Origin: JANJUO01 sp942492935 | GTDB lineage: Bacteria > Bacteroidota > Ignavibacteria > Kapaibacteriales > UBA2268 | Length of the DNA: 64,000 nt | Assembly (NCBI GenBank): GCA_942492935.1 | Contig: OW818654.1 | Span: 310,001-374,000, forward strand | Reading direction: 5' to 3' | Part shown: piece after piece, positions 12,506 through 21,094 of the stretch | How positions within the stretch are numbered: the first letter of the stretch is position 1 | How the letters are laid out: each line of letters opens with the position of its first letter | The notes under the pieces: model-generated | Databases searched by the model: none | Told to the model about the DNA's origin: nothing | What the model saw: the letters and a program-made list of their open reading frames with translations, nothing else | Translations under genes and position numbers: made by a program

Positions 12506-12979
12506 ATGAATAATTTAGAACCATCTGTTAAAACTGTTTGGTCGATAGGTATTCTTATCCGTACGATATTTTATACAGTTATAGCTTTTATAATAGAATA
12601 TTTTGTAATTAAAAATAATATTGATGAATGGTTTTTGCCTATAGGATTATTGTCTGTTGTAATATTTATTTTTGGATTTTTATTAGCATTTATCGCACCT
12701 ATTTATATATACAAATACTGGTTATTTGATGTTCGTGAAGATGAAATATATACAGAACGAGGAGTAATTACCAGATACAAAACAACAGCTCCATTTAGCA
12801 GAATTCAGCACCTTGAAGTTCAGCAAAGTATTTTTGACAGAATGTTTGGACTTTCAAAATTTGTAATTTACACGGCTGGAACACGAGGAGCTGATTTGAT
12901 AATACCCGGCTTACCAACCGAATATGCAGAAGCATTGAGAGACAGACTTAAATCAATTACTACCGAAGATGCCGTATGA
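12506..12979 (+). CDS. Small bacterial-PH (bPH2/YdbS-like) membrane protein
   Basis: 157 residues. Two N-terminal membrane spans (about 14-34 and 43-70) precede a PH-like domain whose conserved core reads 'YTERGVITRYKTTAPFSRIQHLEVQQSIFDRMFGLSKFVIYTAG'. This is the bPH_2 (DUF304, YdbS) signature: a strand, 'PxxRIQxLexxQ', and a 'R.FGLxxlxi.TAG' loop. Its stop overlaps the start of a YdbT-like gene (ATGA at 12976-12979); such YdbS-YdbT pairs are common and of unknown biochemical role, in Bacillus linked to resistance to certain bacteriocins. A Bacteroidota-type -7 box (TAAATTTG, 12470-12477) lies upstream. Confidence 0.85.
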   Translation: MNNLEPSVKTVWSIGILIRTIFYTVIAFIIEYFVIKNNIDEWFLPIGLLSVVIFIFGFLLAFIAPIYIYKYWLFDVREDEIYTERGVITRYKTTAPFSRIQHLEVQQSIFDRMFGLSKFVIYTAGTRGADLIIPGLPTEYAEALRDRLKSITTEDAV

Positions 12980-14496
12980 ACCAGATTAGCTATTATAATG
13001 AACCAAAACGATTACATCCTTTAACTTTGCTATATAGAGGAATAATGAACGCACCAGCACTTATTATTCCAATATACTTTGCTTTAAGTAAGGGGCAAAC
13101 AGATGAATTATTCTATATCTTCATTATGATTTTTATTTTATTTTTTACATTACCAGCAATTGTTCTTAATTATTATTTTTTTAAATTTCAAATTACTGAT
13201 AAAGAGCTTGTAATATATTCTGGTATTATTGCAAAAAAGCAAAAGAATATACCTGTTAAGAGAATACAAAATATTAATATAGAACAGAATTTTCTACAAA
13301 GATTAATGGGTATAACAAAGGTTCAAATAGAAACTGCTGGAGAAGCTACTGCAGAAGGTATTCTTGAATTTGTTTCCAAAAAAGATGCCGCTGAAATTAC
13401 AAATACAATAAGACATTTCCAAGATAAATACGAAAATGCAACTACTAAACAATCAATAAAAGATGAATTGATTGATAATATTGATGTAAGAAAAGGGATA
13501 ATAGAAGCCAAGGAAACTGCAACTGAATTATTTTATATGAGCAACTTTAAAGTTATTTTGTATGGTATGTTACGGTTTCGACCAATTGCATTAGTTTTTG
13601 GCGTTTGGTTATATACTTTTTTACAGCAATTCTTTACAATCCCAGAATTAACAGAAGGATTTATAGAATCAAATTTTAATTATATTGAAAAATTAAATAG
13701 TTTCGAGTTAATAATTTTTGTTATTATTGCCTTATTTGTGATAATTTTATCATCTTGGGTATTAGATATAATACTTACATTCAATAAATTTTATGGATTC
13801 AGATTAATAAAAGATACAAATAAATTTATTACGAATTATGGTTTATTTACAAAAAGACAGATAACAATACCATTAAAAAAATTACAGACTATTGTAATTA
13901 CAACCAATCCAATAAAGAAATTAATCAACTATTATACGTTAGGATTGCAAACAGCAGGAATGGGGTCGAATCCCTCACAAAACGTTGTGGCTGTTCCTTT
14001 TGCTACAAAAGAGGAAGTAGAGATATTAGCTCAGAATATAAGAGAATTTTCATTTCCAGAAGAATTTAAAAAAGTATCAAAGAAAACAATTCGGAGAGCT
14101 CTAGTTAAGTATTTTCTATATTTTGTTCCGATTGTTGCAGGTCTGTTTTTTGTATCAAATAATGCTTTATGGTTGTTGCTGATAGCACCATTATTGGTTT
14201 GGGCAGCTGTTTTAAAATGGCAATATAGAGGATATTCAATTGAAAACAATTTGATATTTGTAAAGCAAGGATTTTGGTTTCAAAAAGTATCTATAGTGCC
14301 AATTGAAAAAATTCAAACGATTATTATCAAAGAGAGCTTTTTTCAGAGAAGACTTGGTCTTTCTACACTGCATATTGATACAGCAGCAGGAATAGTTATG
14401 AGTGATTGTAGTATAATTGACATTGATTCAGAAGATGCAATAATAATATCAGAAAATCTTTTGGAGGAATTCAAGAATTATCAAAAGAAAAATTAA
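12976..14496 (+). CDS. Large bacterial-PH (YdbT-like) membrane protein with three bPH2 domains
   Basis: 506 residues. Three PH-like modules alternate with pairs of membrane spans. Each module shows the same core: 'IPVKRIQNINIEQNFLQRLMGITKVQIETAG', 'IPLKKLQTIVI...LGLQTAG' and 'VPIEKIQTIIIKESFFQRRLGLSTLHIDTAAG'. Spans are near 20-65, 190-260 and 365-405. This is the arrangement of Bacillus YdbT. It is translated together with the small YdbS-like partner through a 4-bp overlap, so the two probably form one membrane complex; the molecular function is not established. Confidence 0.85.
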   Translation: MNQISYYNEPKRLHPLTLLYRGIMNAPALIIPIYFALSKGQTDELFYIFIMIFILFFTLPAIVLNYYFFKFQITDKELVIYSGIIAKKQKNIPVKRIQNINIEQNFLQRLMGITKVQIETAGEATAEGILEFVSKKDAAEITNTIRHFQDKYENATTKQSIKDELIDNIDVRKGIIEAKETATELFYMSNFKVILYGMLRFRPIALVFGVWLYTFLQQFFTIPELTEGFIESNFNYIEKLNSFELIIFVIIALFVIILSSWVLDIILTFNKFYGFRLIKDTNKFITNYGLFTKRQITIPLKKLQTIVITTNPIKKLINYYTLGLQTAGMGSNPSQNVVAVPFATKEEVEILAQNIREFSFPEEFKKVSKKTIRRALVKYFLYFVPIVAGLFFVSNNALWLLLIAPLLVWAAVLKWQYRGYSIENNLIFVKQGFWFQKVSIVPIEKIQTIIIKESFFQRRLGLSTLHIDTAAGIVMSDCSIIDIDSEDAIIISENLLEEFKNYQKKN

Positions 14497-14570
14497 AGAC
14501 AAAATTAATTTAATGCTGAAATATTATTCAAATATTGATTAGCATTGGGTTCTCATCGGTTTTAAAATTT

Positions 14571-14850
14571 TCAATTTACATTGTTAAATAAATGTATAAA
14601 AGCATATTTGGAACACGTTGGAAATATAAAAAATTGAAATTCCTTGAAAATCCCAGCGGGATTGAATAATTGTAAACCCCACCTAAATCCTCCCCAAGGG
14701 GAGGACTTTACATATATTTCTTCCCCTTGGGGAAGGTTAGGATGGGGTTTCTTGTTACAAAAATTAATTCGCGAAGGGAATTTCAAAGAATATTTTACAA
14801 AACAACTAAAATTCATTTTATTGTTAATCGGTTGAGTGGTTACGATTACC
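14571..14850. repeat. Mosaic MITE-like repeat element
   Basis: Contains blocks that recur elsewhere in the window: 'ATTTGGAACA..TTGG' (14607-14622), 'AATTCCTTGAAAATCCC' with a GGGATT palindrome (~14636-14660), 'GAATAATTGTAAACCCCACC', an inverted pair of CTCCCCAAGGGGAG / CCTTGGGGAAGG blocks (~14690-14740), and an end 'TGTTAATCGGTTGAGTGG' (14823-14839). Related copies lie at 30455-30690, 39139-39235, 44320-44500 and 52439-52775. Open frames across it are translations of the repeat, not genes. Confidence 0.7.
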
Positions 14851-14856
14851 AATTGT

Positions 14857-15297
14857 TCAATACTTTCTTAATAGAACCTCTGCTCTATATAAATTTAATT
14901 TATTTTCTTCACTTAATTTCAAGTCGATACTACTTTCTAATCTATAATTTACATTTATCTTGCCTGCTGGAATACCCATTTTGTAAATGTAATCTCTAAT
15001 ATTATCAGCACGATAATTTGCTGTTCGAGGTAGTTCAGTTTTATCTTGAAAACCTGTAACTATTACGTAATAATTTGGTTTTAACAGCATAAATTCAACC
15101 ACTGTATCCAATACAGCCATCTGATTTGTAGTTAAAGTAGAATTATTTTCATCAAAAAATAATCTAACTGGAATTTCGGGTGTAACTAATACATATCTTG
15201 ATTCTGGGTCGCGATTAACTTTTTTTTCTAATGTATTACAAGAAATGATTACAATTACAAAAAAACCTAAAATTAAATATTTTGATAAATTTCTCAT
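14857..15297 (-). CDS. OmpA-like lipoprotein
   Basis: 146 residues. Lipoprotein signal: hydrophobic 'YLILGFFVIVIISC' with the lipobox cysteine at residue ~20. The rest resembles an OmpA C-terminal peptidoglycan-binding domain: 'RLFFDENNSTLTTNQMAVLDTVVEFM', 'YYVIVTGFQDKTELPRTANYRADNIRDYIYKMGIPAGKINVNY'. The usual 'GhtDxxGxxxxNxxLSxxRAxxV' pattern is diverged (GFQDKTE...NYRADNI), so peptidoglycan binding is likely but not certain. Predicted to be anchored in the outer membrane facing the periplasm. It is monocistronic and divergent from dus. Confidence 0.75.
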   Translation of the reverse strand: MRNLSKYLILGFFVIVIISCNTLEKKVNRDPESRYVLVTPEIPVRLFFDENNSTLTTNQMAVLDTVVEFMLLKPNYYVIVTGFQDKTELPRTANYRADNIRDYIYKMGIPAGKINVNYRLESSIDLKLSEENKLNLYRAEVLLRKY

Positions 15298-15382
15298 TTT
15301 TTTATTTTCTTAATTATACAAAACTAAAATAATCAAACGAATTTCGTAAATTTGCATTTTAAAATTAATCAAAATAAATTAA

Positions 15383-16378
15383 ATGACAAATTTTTGGAAT
15401 GATATAAAGAAACCAATTTTCGCACTTGCTCCAATGGAAGATGTAACTGATACTGTTTTCAGAGAAGTTGTTTTGTCAGTTTCTAATCCTGAATATATAA
15501 ATGTATTAATGGCAGAATTTACATCAACTGATGGTATATGCCATCCAGTTGGAAAGTTAAAAGTTACACATAGATTGTATATTAGTCCTACTGAAAGGAA
15601 ATTATTAAAAGAGAACAATGTAAAAATTATTGCTCAAATATGGGGCTCAAATCCTGAACATTTCCTTCGTTCCGCGCAATTAATTTCAAATGAATATGAT
15701 TTTGATGGTATTGATATTAATATGGGGTGCCCAGTTAAGAAAATTGTCAAGCAAGCATCTTGCTCACAATTGATTCAATTTCCGGAATTGGCTAAAGAGA
15801 TTATTTATGCTACTATGGAAGGTTCTAATATTCCAGTGAGCGTTAAAACAAGAACGGGTATTAAAATGCATAATACTGAAGAATGGATTTCAACTTTACT
15901 TGAAACGAAACCAGCAGCTATTACTTTGCACTGCCGTACTCAGAAAATGATGTCCGCGTATCCTGCGGATTGGAATGAAATTACAAAAGCTGTAAATGTC
16001 AGAAATAGTTTGAAATCTGAAACAGTAATACTTGGTAATGGTGATGTAAAAACAATCGCTGATGGATTAGAAAAAATGAAGGAAACCGGTGCTGAAGGAG
16101 TAATGATTGGAAGGGGTATTTTTGCTAATCCTTGGATGTTTAATTATCCTGAAATCAATCCTGAAGCATCTCAAAAACTTGCAATTCTTTGGAAACATGT
16201 CAATTTATTTACAGCAACTTGGGGAAAAGAGAAGAATTTTCCGATTTTGAAAAGATTCTTCAAAATTTATACTTCAGATTTTTATGGTGCAGCAGAAATT
16301 AGAGCAAAATTGATGGATACACACAATGCAGATGATGTATTAAAAGTATTGAGGGAATCTGGTAAATTTATTGAATAG
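15383..16378 (+). CDS. dus: tRNA-dihydrouridine synthase
   Basis: 331 residues. FMN/NADPH-dependent reduction of specific uridines in the tRNA D-loop. Motifs: N-terminal 'LAPMEDVTDTVFR', 'VKIIAQIWGSNPEHF', the active-site 'DGIDINMGCPVKKIV' with catalytic Cys116, 'IPVSVKTRTGI', 'ITLHCRTQ', and the phosphate-binding 'ILGNGDVKT' and 'GAEGVMIGRGIFANPW'. The segment after the catalytic loop reads 'KQASCSQLIQ' where the family usually has a Gly/Ala-rich 'xxGAGxxLL', which places it in a diverged Bacteroidota subgroup. A -7 box TAAATTTG is at 15347-15354. It converges with the lytic transglycosylase gene only 7 bp away. Confidence 0.92.
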   Translation: MTNFWNDIKKPIFALAPMEDVTDTVFREVVLSVSNPEYINVLMAEFTSTDGICHPVGKLKVTHRLYISPTERKLLKENNVKIIAQIWGSNPEHFLRSAQLISNEYDFDGIDINMGCPVKKIVKQASCSQLIQFPELAKEIIYATMEGSNIPVSVKTRTGIKMHNTEEWISTLLETKPAAITLHCRTQKMMSAYPADWNEITKAVNVRNSLKSETVILGNGDVKTIADGLEKMKETGAEGVMIGRGIFANPWMFNYPEINPEASQKLAILWKHVNLFTATWGKEKNFPILKRFFKIYTSDFYGAAEIRAKLMDTHNADDVLKVLRESGKFIE

Positions 16379-16385
16379 GATATAT

Positions 16386-17357
16386 TTAATGCTTAATTTG
16401 CTCATTCAATGGTAAAGTAGCATCAATTGTTTGTAAAGTATCAAAAACTGGAATAGGTTTAATTTTTTCTGTAAGTGTAAGCACAGCATCAACGTAAGCC
16501 GTTGAATTATTATAATGAAAAACGGCTTTCCTTTGCTTTTCTTTATCTTCGCCCCAGCCGTTGATCTTCAGATAATTTGCAACGCTGAATATAGCATCTT
16601 CGGCATCAAATAAATTAATAATTCCATCAGAATTACCATCTACAGCCCAACTTACATAACTTGAAGGTAAAAACTGAGACCAGCCAAAAGCTCCAGCCCA
16701 GCTACCTTTCAAATCCATTATCGGTAATGGTGATATTTTGTCTAATTTTTCAAGTGCAATTAATTGTTCCAATGCCCATTTAGCTTTTTTTGTAGAACGT
16801 TCATCTATTTTCTTTTCGTATTCTTTCAATTCATTAGCACTACCTGTAAAATCTTTTCTTAATTCTTTTTTGTTAATTTCTACAAATTCAGGATGGTCGC
16901 ACATAGCAGTACTTAAATAGACGCTGACAATATGATTATTGCCAAGATAAGTGCCGTGTTTTGTTTCAATCCATAAAATCGCTGTTATTACTTCTTTGGG
17001 AACTCCGTATTTTACTTCAGCGAGAGAAAGAATTGCATTATAATCATTAATGAAGGATTTTGATTTATTAATAGATAATTCATTGTAATTGCTTGAGTAA
17101 TCAGCTTTTTTCAAGAATCCAGTAACATTAATTTTTACAAATTTTTCGTCAAATTGAGTTCTTTCATCTTCAATTAATTTATAAATAAAAGTAGAATCAA
17201 TTCCTTTTTTTATCAATTTGGAAATCACAGGTTTAAAAAAATTCATTTTTGTATTGATTAATTCTTCTTTGTCGGTAGAATAAGAAATCTTCACTGTTGA
17301 AACTATCATCAATGAAATTATCAATGTAAAAACAATATATTTTTTATCCACAAACAC
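16386..17357 (-). CDS. Lytic murein transglycosylase, MltB-like
   Basis: 323 residues with an N-terminal hydrophobic signal/anchor (about 7-27). Cleaves peptidoglycan glycan strands to 1,6-anhydro products in the periplasm. The SLT_2/MltB features are all present: 'YGVPKEVITAILWIETKHGTYLG' with catalytic Glu131, 'GSWAGAFGWSQFLPSSY', and an EF-hand-like 'DGNSDGIINLFDAEDAI' loop, followed by 'SVANYLKINGW'. The start is a GTG; no better start is visible in frame. It converges with dus. The usual lipobox of E. coli MltB is absent, so the protein is likely either anchored by its N-terminal helix or released. Confidence 0.9.
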   Translation of the reverse strand: MFVDKKYIVFTLIISLMIVSTVKISYSTDKEELINTKMNFFKPVISKLIKKGIDSTFIYKLIEDERTQFDEKFVKINVTGFLKKADYSSNYNELSINKSKSFINDYNAILSLAEVKYGVPKEVITAILWIETKHGTYLGNNHIVSVYLSTAMCDHPEFVEINKKELRKDFTGSANELKEYEKKIDERSTKKAKWALEQLIALEKLDKISPLPIMDLKGSWAGAFGWSQFLPSSYVSWAVDGNSDGIINLFDAEDAIFSVANYLKINGWGEDKEKQRKAVFHYNNSTAYVDAVLTLTEKIKPIPVFDTLQTIDATLPLNEQIKH

Positions 17358-17484
17358 TTTTTTCTCAAAATTGTTTTTCCAATCAAACGTAAGACGCTTT
17401 TTTTAGCCAAAAAGTTACAAAAAAATTTTAACATCATTAGGGATATACGGCTAAATACAAGATTTATTTTAAAAATATGAATTA

Positions 17485-17515
17485 GATGTGCCACACCTTC
17501 GAGGTGTGGCACATC
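17485..17515. repeat. 31-nt palindromic hairpin (GATGTGCCACACC type)
   Basis: Perfect 13-bp stem around a TTCGA loop. It has the same length and outer sequence (GATGT...ACATC) as four hairpins at 23930, 24066, 25848 and 25982, but three stem base pairs differ in a compensated way. Confidence 0.75.
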
Positions 17516-17545
17516 TTTTCATACGATAAATTACCTACAATAAAA

Positions 17546-17574
17546 AAAACTCCCCAAAATAGGGAGTTTTCAAG
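17546..17574 (-). terminator. Terminator of the L21-L27 operon
   Basis: AAAACTCCC (17546-17554) / GGGAGTTTT (17562-17570) with an A-tract upstream on the + strand, which is a T-tract for the minus-strand genes. It lies 30 bp past the rpmA stop. Confidence 0.85.
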
Positions 17575-17601
17575 TGGAGTATGTTTTATGTTTACGAAAG
17601 T

Positions 17602-17856
17602 TTAGTTTGGATATACTGAAATTTGTGAACGAGTTTTATCTTTGCGTTCAAATTTCACTACACCGTCAATCAAAGAGAAAATAGTATAATCAGAACCTAA
17701 TCCAACGTTATTTCCTGGATGAAATTTAGTACCTGTTTGACGAACAATAATATTACCAGCAATTACTGCTTGACCGCCAAATTTCTTCACACCACGTCTC
17801 TGTGCATTGGAATCACGACCATTTTTGGTCGAACCCATACCTTTTTTATGAGCCAT
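17602..17856 (-). CDS. rpmA: 50S ribosomal protein L27
   Basis: 84 residues. 'MAHKKGMGSTKNGRDSNAQRRGVKKFGGQ' and 'RQTGTKFHPGNNVGLGSDYTIFSLIDGVVKF' are diagnostic. The N-terminus begins directly with MAHKKG, so there is no Firmicutes-type cleavable extension; this tail reaches the peptidyl-transferase centre. It is downstream of rplU by 11 bp in the standard rplU-rpmA order and is followed by an intrinsic terminator. Confidence 0.98.
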   Translation of the reverse strand: MAHKKGMGSTKNGRDSNAQRRGVKKFGGQAVIAGNIIVRQTGTKFHPGNNVGLGSDYTIFSLIDGVVKFERKDKTRSQISVYPN

Positions 17857-17867
17857 TCTTCAATTCC

Positions 17868-18182
17868 TTAATTATTTAGATTAATATTTGTTATCTCAAT
17901 ATTAGAATATTTAGCACGGAAGCCGTTTAATTTACGATGCCCTTTGCGGCGTTTCTTGTGGAATACAAGAACTTTATCGCCTTTTCCGTGGTCTAAAATT
18001 CTGGCAGTTACTTTTCCATCGAGATATGGAGTACCAACTGTAATGTCATTACCATTTGAAATAGCTATAATATTATGAAAATCTACCATTTCTCCAGGCT
18101 CACCAACTAATCTTGGTACGTTCAATTTTAAGTCCTTACTGACTTCAAATTGGGTTCCTGCTATTTCTATAACCGCTTGCAT
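17868..18182 (-). CDS. rplU: 50S ribosomal protein L21
   Basis: 104 residues, normal length. 'MQAVIEIAGTQFEV' at the start and the C-terminal basic 'KVLVFHKKRRKGHRKLNGFRAKYSNIEI' are the L21 signature (binds 23S rRNA domain I with L20). First gene of the rplU-rpmA pair. The ~150-bp upstream spacer to thrS gives room for its own promoter, but no clear TTG-N20-TAnnTTTG is seen. Confidence 0.98.
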   Translation of the reverse strand: MQAVIEIAGTQFEVSKDLKLNVPRLVGEPGEMVDFHNIIAISNGNDITVGTPYLDGKVTARILDHGKGDKVLVFHKKRRKGHRKLNGFRAKYSNIEITNINLNN

Positions 18183-18331
18183 TTTATCCTCTATATAAAA
18201 TATTATTATTTTCTTTGTTTTTGCTAAAAACAGATATGCAATTTAAGCATATTTTGCATTTCACAAAAGAAATTTTTTATAAATCAGTAAATAATTTCAA
18301 TATTATTATTAATTTTATTCACTTTTTGATA

Positions 18332-20254
18332 TTACTGAACTCCGGGCTTATTCTTTTCTGCAAATAATGTAAATATTTCTTCTACAGGTTTGCTACCCAA
18401 ATCACCAACTGTATGTTCACGAATTGAAACTGAATCATTTTCAACTTCTTTTTGTCCAATAATTAACGCATAAGGAATTTTTTTCTGCTCGGATTCAGCG
18501 ATTTTTCTGTTGATTTTCTCACTTCTCAAATCTATTTCAACTCTATAACCCAAATCAGATAATTCTTTTTTGAGTTCGGTTGCAAATGCAGCTTGATTTT
18601 CACTAATTGGTAAAATTGAAATTTGAGTTGGTGCTATCCAGAATGGGAAATTACCAGCATAATGTTCAATCAATATAGACATAAATCTTTCCATTGAACC
18701 GAATGGAGCTCTGTGTATAATTACAGGACGATGTTTGAGATTGTCGCTTCCCATATATTCAAGTTCGAATCTTTCAGGCATTACATAATCTACTTGAACA
18801 GTGCCAAGTTGCCATTTTCTACCAATTGCATCTTTTACGATAAAGTCAATTTTAGGTCCATAAAATGATGCTTCTCCAAGACCAATAAAATAGTCTAAGT
18901 CCATCATTTGTGCAACTTCCAAAATTTCTTGTTGAGATTTTTCCCACATTTCCAAGTCGCCTGCATATTTTTCAGTATTATCATCGCGGAATGACAATCG
19001 GGTAGTTACATCCATTCCAAAAGTTTTGAATACAAGCTGAGTGAGTTTAACACAACTAATCAATTCATCTTTTAACTGGTCATTTCTACAATAAATATGA
19101 GCATCATCTTGAGTAAATCCTCTTACGCGTGATAAACCCGATAACTCGCCTGATTGTTCATAGCGATATACAGTACCAAATTCAGCTAAACGCACAGGCA
19201 AATCTCTATAAGAGCGTGGTTTTAAAGAATAAATTTGATGATGGTGCGGACAGTTCATTGGCTTAAGCATATATTCTTCATCTTCCACTTTAATTGGAGA
19301 GAATTGAGAATCTGAATAATATGGATAATGACCTGAAGTTTTATAAAGATTTAAATTACCGATATGAGGAGTAATTACCTCTACATATCCACCTTTTATT
19401 AACTCTTTTTTTATAAATTCTTCTAACAATCTTCTTACAACAGTACCTTTGGGTAGCCATACAGGAAGACCACCGCCAATACTTGGTGAAATCATATATA
19501 ATTCCAGTTCTTTTCCGAGTTTTCTATGGTCTCTTTTTTCGGCTTCCTCACGAAGTTTTATAAATTCTTCAAGTAATTTTTGCTTAGGAAAAGTAATTCC
19601 ATAAATACGAGTCATCATTTTATTATCTGATTTACCGCGCCAATAAGCACCAGCAACGGATAATAATTTTACTGCTTTGATAATGCCAGTATTTTGAATA
19701 TGCCCACCACGGCACAAATCAGTGAAATTTCCATGCTTACAAAAAGTAATTTCTTCGCCTTTTAAACCATCGAGCAATTCAAGTTTGTATTCATTTCCAA
19801 CTTCAGTATAGTATTTTACTGCTTCGTCCCATTGGGATGAATACATGTTGTATGTGGAATTATTTTTTGCAAGCTCTAACATTTTCTTTTCAATTTTTGG
19901 CAAATCATCATTTGATAATTTTACTCCTTCAGGAGTATCTACATCGTAGTAGAAACCTTGTTCAATTGCAGGACCAATACCAAATTTTGTACCAGGATAT
20001 AATTCTTGTAATGCTTCAGCAAGTAAATGGGCAGATGAATGCCAATACATTTCTTTACCTTCAGCATCATCGAAAGTCAGGATTTTGAAATTGCAATCAC
20101 TATTTACAGGACTGTGTAATTCATATAGCTTACCGTCAACCATAACGCCAACTGCATTTCTTGCAAGACCTTCGGAGATTGACTTAGCAATTTCATAACC
20201 TGTAGTCCCATCGTTAAATTCTCTAACAGAATTATCGGGAAAAGTTATTTTCAT
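18332..20254 (-). CDS. thrS: Threonyl-tRNA synthetase
   Basis: 640 residues, full length. Order of domains: TGS (1-61), editing domain with 'HSSAHLLAEALQELYP' and 'DLCRGGHI' (zinc-type HxxxH and CxxxH motifs), class II catalytic core with motif 2 'FGTVYRYEQSGELSGLSRVRGFTQDDAHIYC' and the zinc site cysteine in 'MLKPMNCPHH', motif 3 'PVIIHRAPFGSMERFMSILIEHYAG', and the anticodon-binding domain ('ISILPISENQAAFA...'). Charges tRNA-Thr and clears mischarged serine. The usual downstream infC-rpmI-rplT genes are not here; the next genes on the strand are rplU-rpmA. Confidence 0.98.
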   Translation of the reverse strand: MKITFPDNSVREFNDGTTGYEIAKSISEGLARNAVGVMVDGKLYELHSPVNSDCNFKILTFDDAEGKEMYWHSSAHLLAEALQELYPGTKFGIGPAIEQGFYYDVDTPEGVKLSNDDLPKIEKKMLELAKNNSTYNMYSSQWDEAVKYYTEVGNEYKLELLDGLKGEEITFCKHGNFTDLCRGGHIQNTGIIKAVKLLSVAGAYWRGKSDNKMMTRIYGITFPKQKLLEEFIKLREEAEKRDHRKLGKELELYMISPSIGGGLPVWLPKGTVVRRLLEEFIKKELIKGGYVEVITPHIGNLNLYKTSGHYPYYSDSQFSPIKVEDEEYMLKPMNCPHHHQIYSLKPRSYRDLPVRLAEFGTVYRYEQSGELSGLSRVRGFTQDDAHIYCRNDQLKDELISCVKLTQLVFKTFGMDVTTRLSFRDDNTEKYAGDLEMWEKSQQEILEVAQMMDLDYFIGLGEASFYGPKIDFIVKDAIGRKWQLGTVQVDYVMPERFELEYMGSDNLKHRPVIIHRAPFGSMERFMSILIEHYAGNFPFWIAPTQISILPISENQAAFATELKKELSDLGYRVEIDLRSEKINRKIAESEQKKIPYALIIGQKEVENDSVSIREHTVGDLGSKPVEEIFTLFAEKNKPGVQ

Positions 20255-20363
20255 TATCTATTTCCAAATTTAAATTAAAATACAAAGTACAAAAATAATA
20301 AAATTTTTTCAATAACTTTATGTTAAATGATTGTTTATTATTAAGGTTATAAAATTATAAGAT

Positions 20364-20398
20364 TACCCTTCCAAAGATTTCAACTCTTCGAAAGGGTA
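20364..20398 (-). terminator. Hairpin terminator of the TerB-like gene
   Basis: TACCCTTCCAAAGA / TCTTCGAAAGGGTA stem with one mismatch, 30 bp beyond the stop. It belongs to the ACCCTTCCGAA...TTCGGAAGGGT hairpin family seen at 41838 and 44503. Confidence 0.6.
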
Positions 20399-20427
20399 TA
20401 TACATTAAAATTATAACCCTTAATCAA

Positions 20428-20919
20428 TTATTCTGATAATTTTGCAACTATGCTATCGACCATTGATGTTTCAAGTAAGTGCTTTACTGGTATATTGATA
20501 ACAACTCCAATTTCAGCCAAGGAATCAAGTTCTTCATAATTTACTTTATTCCCAAACATACCACCGGAAGATTCAGCAACAAACATACCCATTGCAATAT
20601 AGTCTTTCTTCACATCAAATGCTTCACCTTTGCTAAGAGTATAATCAATTATTTTTGCAAAATCATCTAAACCATCTTTTAATCCACGCTGGTCCCTACC
20701 TTTTAGGGCAAGAAGTACTTCAGAACTTGGTATGGAAGATATAACTTCTTGTGTAAGAGTTGATGAATATGCTGATGGTTTTGAAATAAGTACTTCTAAA
20801 GACTTAAATTCCTTTTTGTCCACTTTCCCATCAGATGCCGAAACATATTCAAAAATCCAAGCAATAGCTTTTTGCAAAGTAAGCCATTGGTCTTCTGCAA
20901 ACATTTCTCTGTAAGCCAT
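20428..20919 (-). CDS. TerB-like helical protein
   Basis: 163 residues, no signal peptide, all-helical composition. 'AWIFEYVSASDGKVDKKEFKSLEVLI' matches the TerB/DjlA-type motif (acidic helix with 'aDGxvxxxE', a metal-binding helical bundle). A second acidic helix 'YEELDSLAEIGVVINIP' is near the end. TerB-family proteins are cytosolic or membrane-associated and linked to tellurite resistance and phage defence, but many members have unknown roles. It is monocistronic, and no other ter genes are adjacent. The family assignment is moderately secure; the function is not known. Confidence 0.6.
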   Translation of the reverse strand: MAYREMFAEDQWLTLQKAIAWIFEYVSASDGKVDKKEFKSLEVLISKPSAYSSTLTQEVISSIPSSEVLLALKGRDQRGLKDGLDDFAKIIDYTLSKGEAFDVKKDYIAMGMFVAESSGGMFGNKVNYEELDSLAEIGVVINIPVKHLLETSMVDSIVAKLSE

Positions 20920-21094
20920 AACTTTTAACCTTTAAATTTTATATTAAATAACGTAACAATAATTCTATTTATCAATCAAACAAAATTAATTCAATTTTAG
21001 TTAAAAACAAATTGTTTTTTTTTTCAATTGTATAATTAAAAGTTATTTGTTAATTTGGAATGATATTTTGATGTTATTTTGAGAATTAATATTT

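Noticed and set aside
12976..14496. Considered as a permease because of its many membrane spans
   Set aside because: The three repeated 'RIQ...Q...LG(L/I)..TAG' cores identify bacterial PH domains of the YdbT type.
14571..14999. Several overlapping frames on both strands (peptides like 'SSPWGRLGWGF')
   Set aside because: They lie on the CCCCACCTAA/CTCCCC repeat and its flanks; both strands are open because of the inverted blocks.
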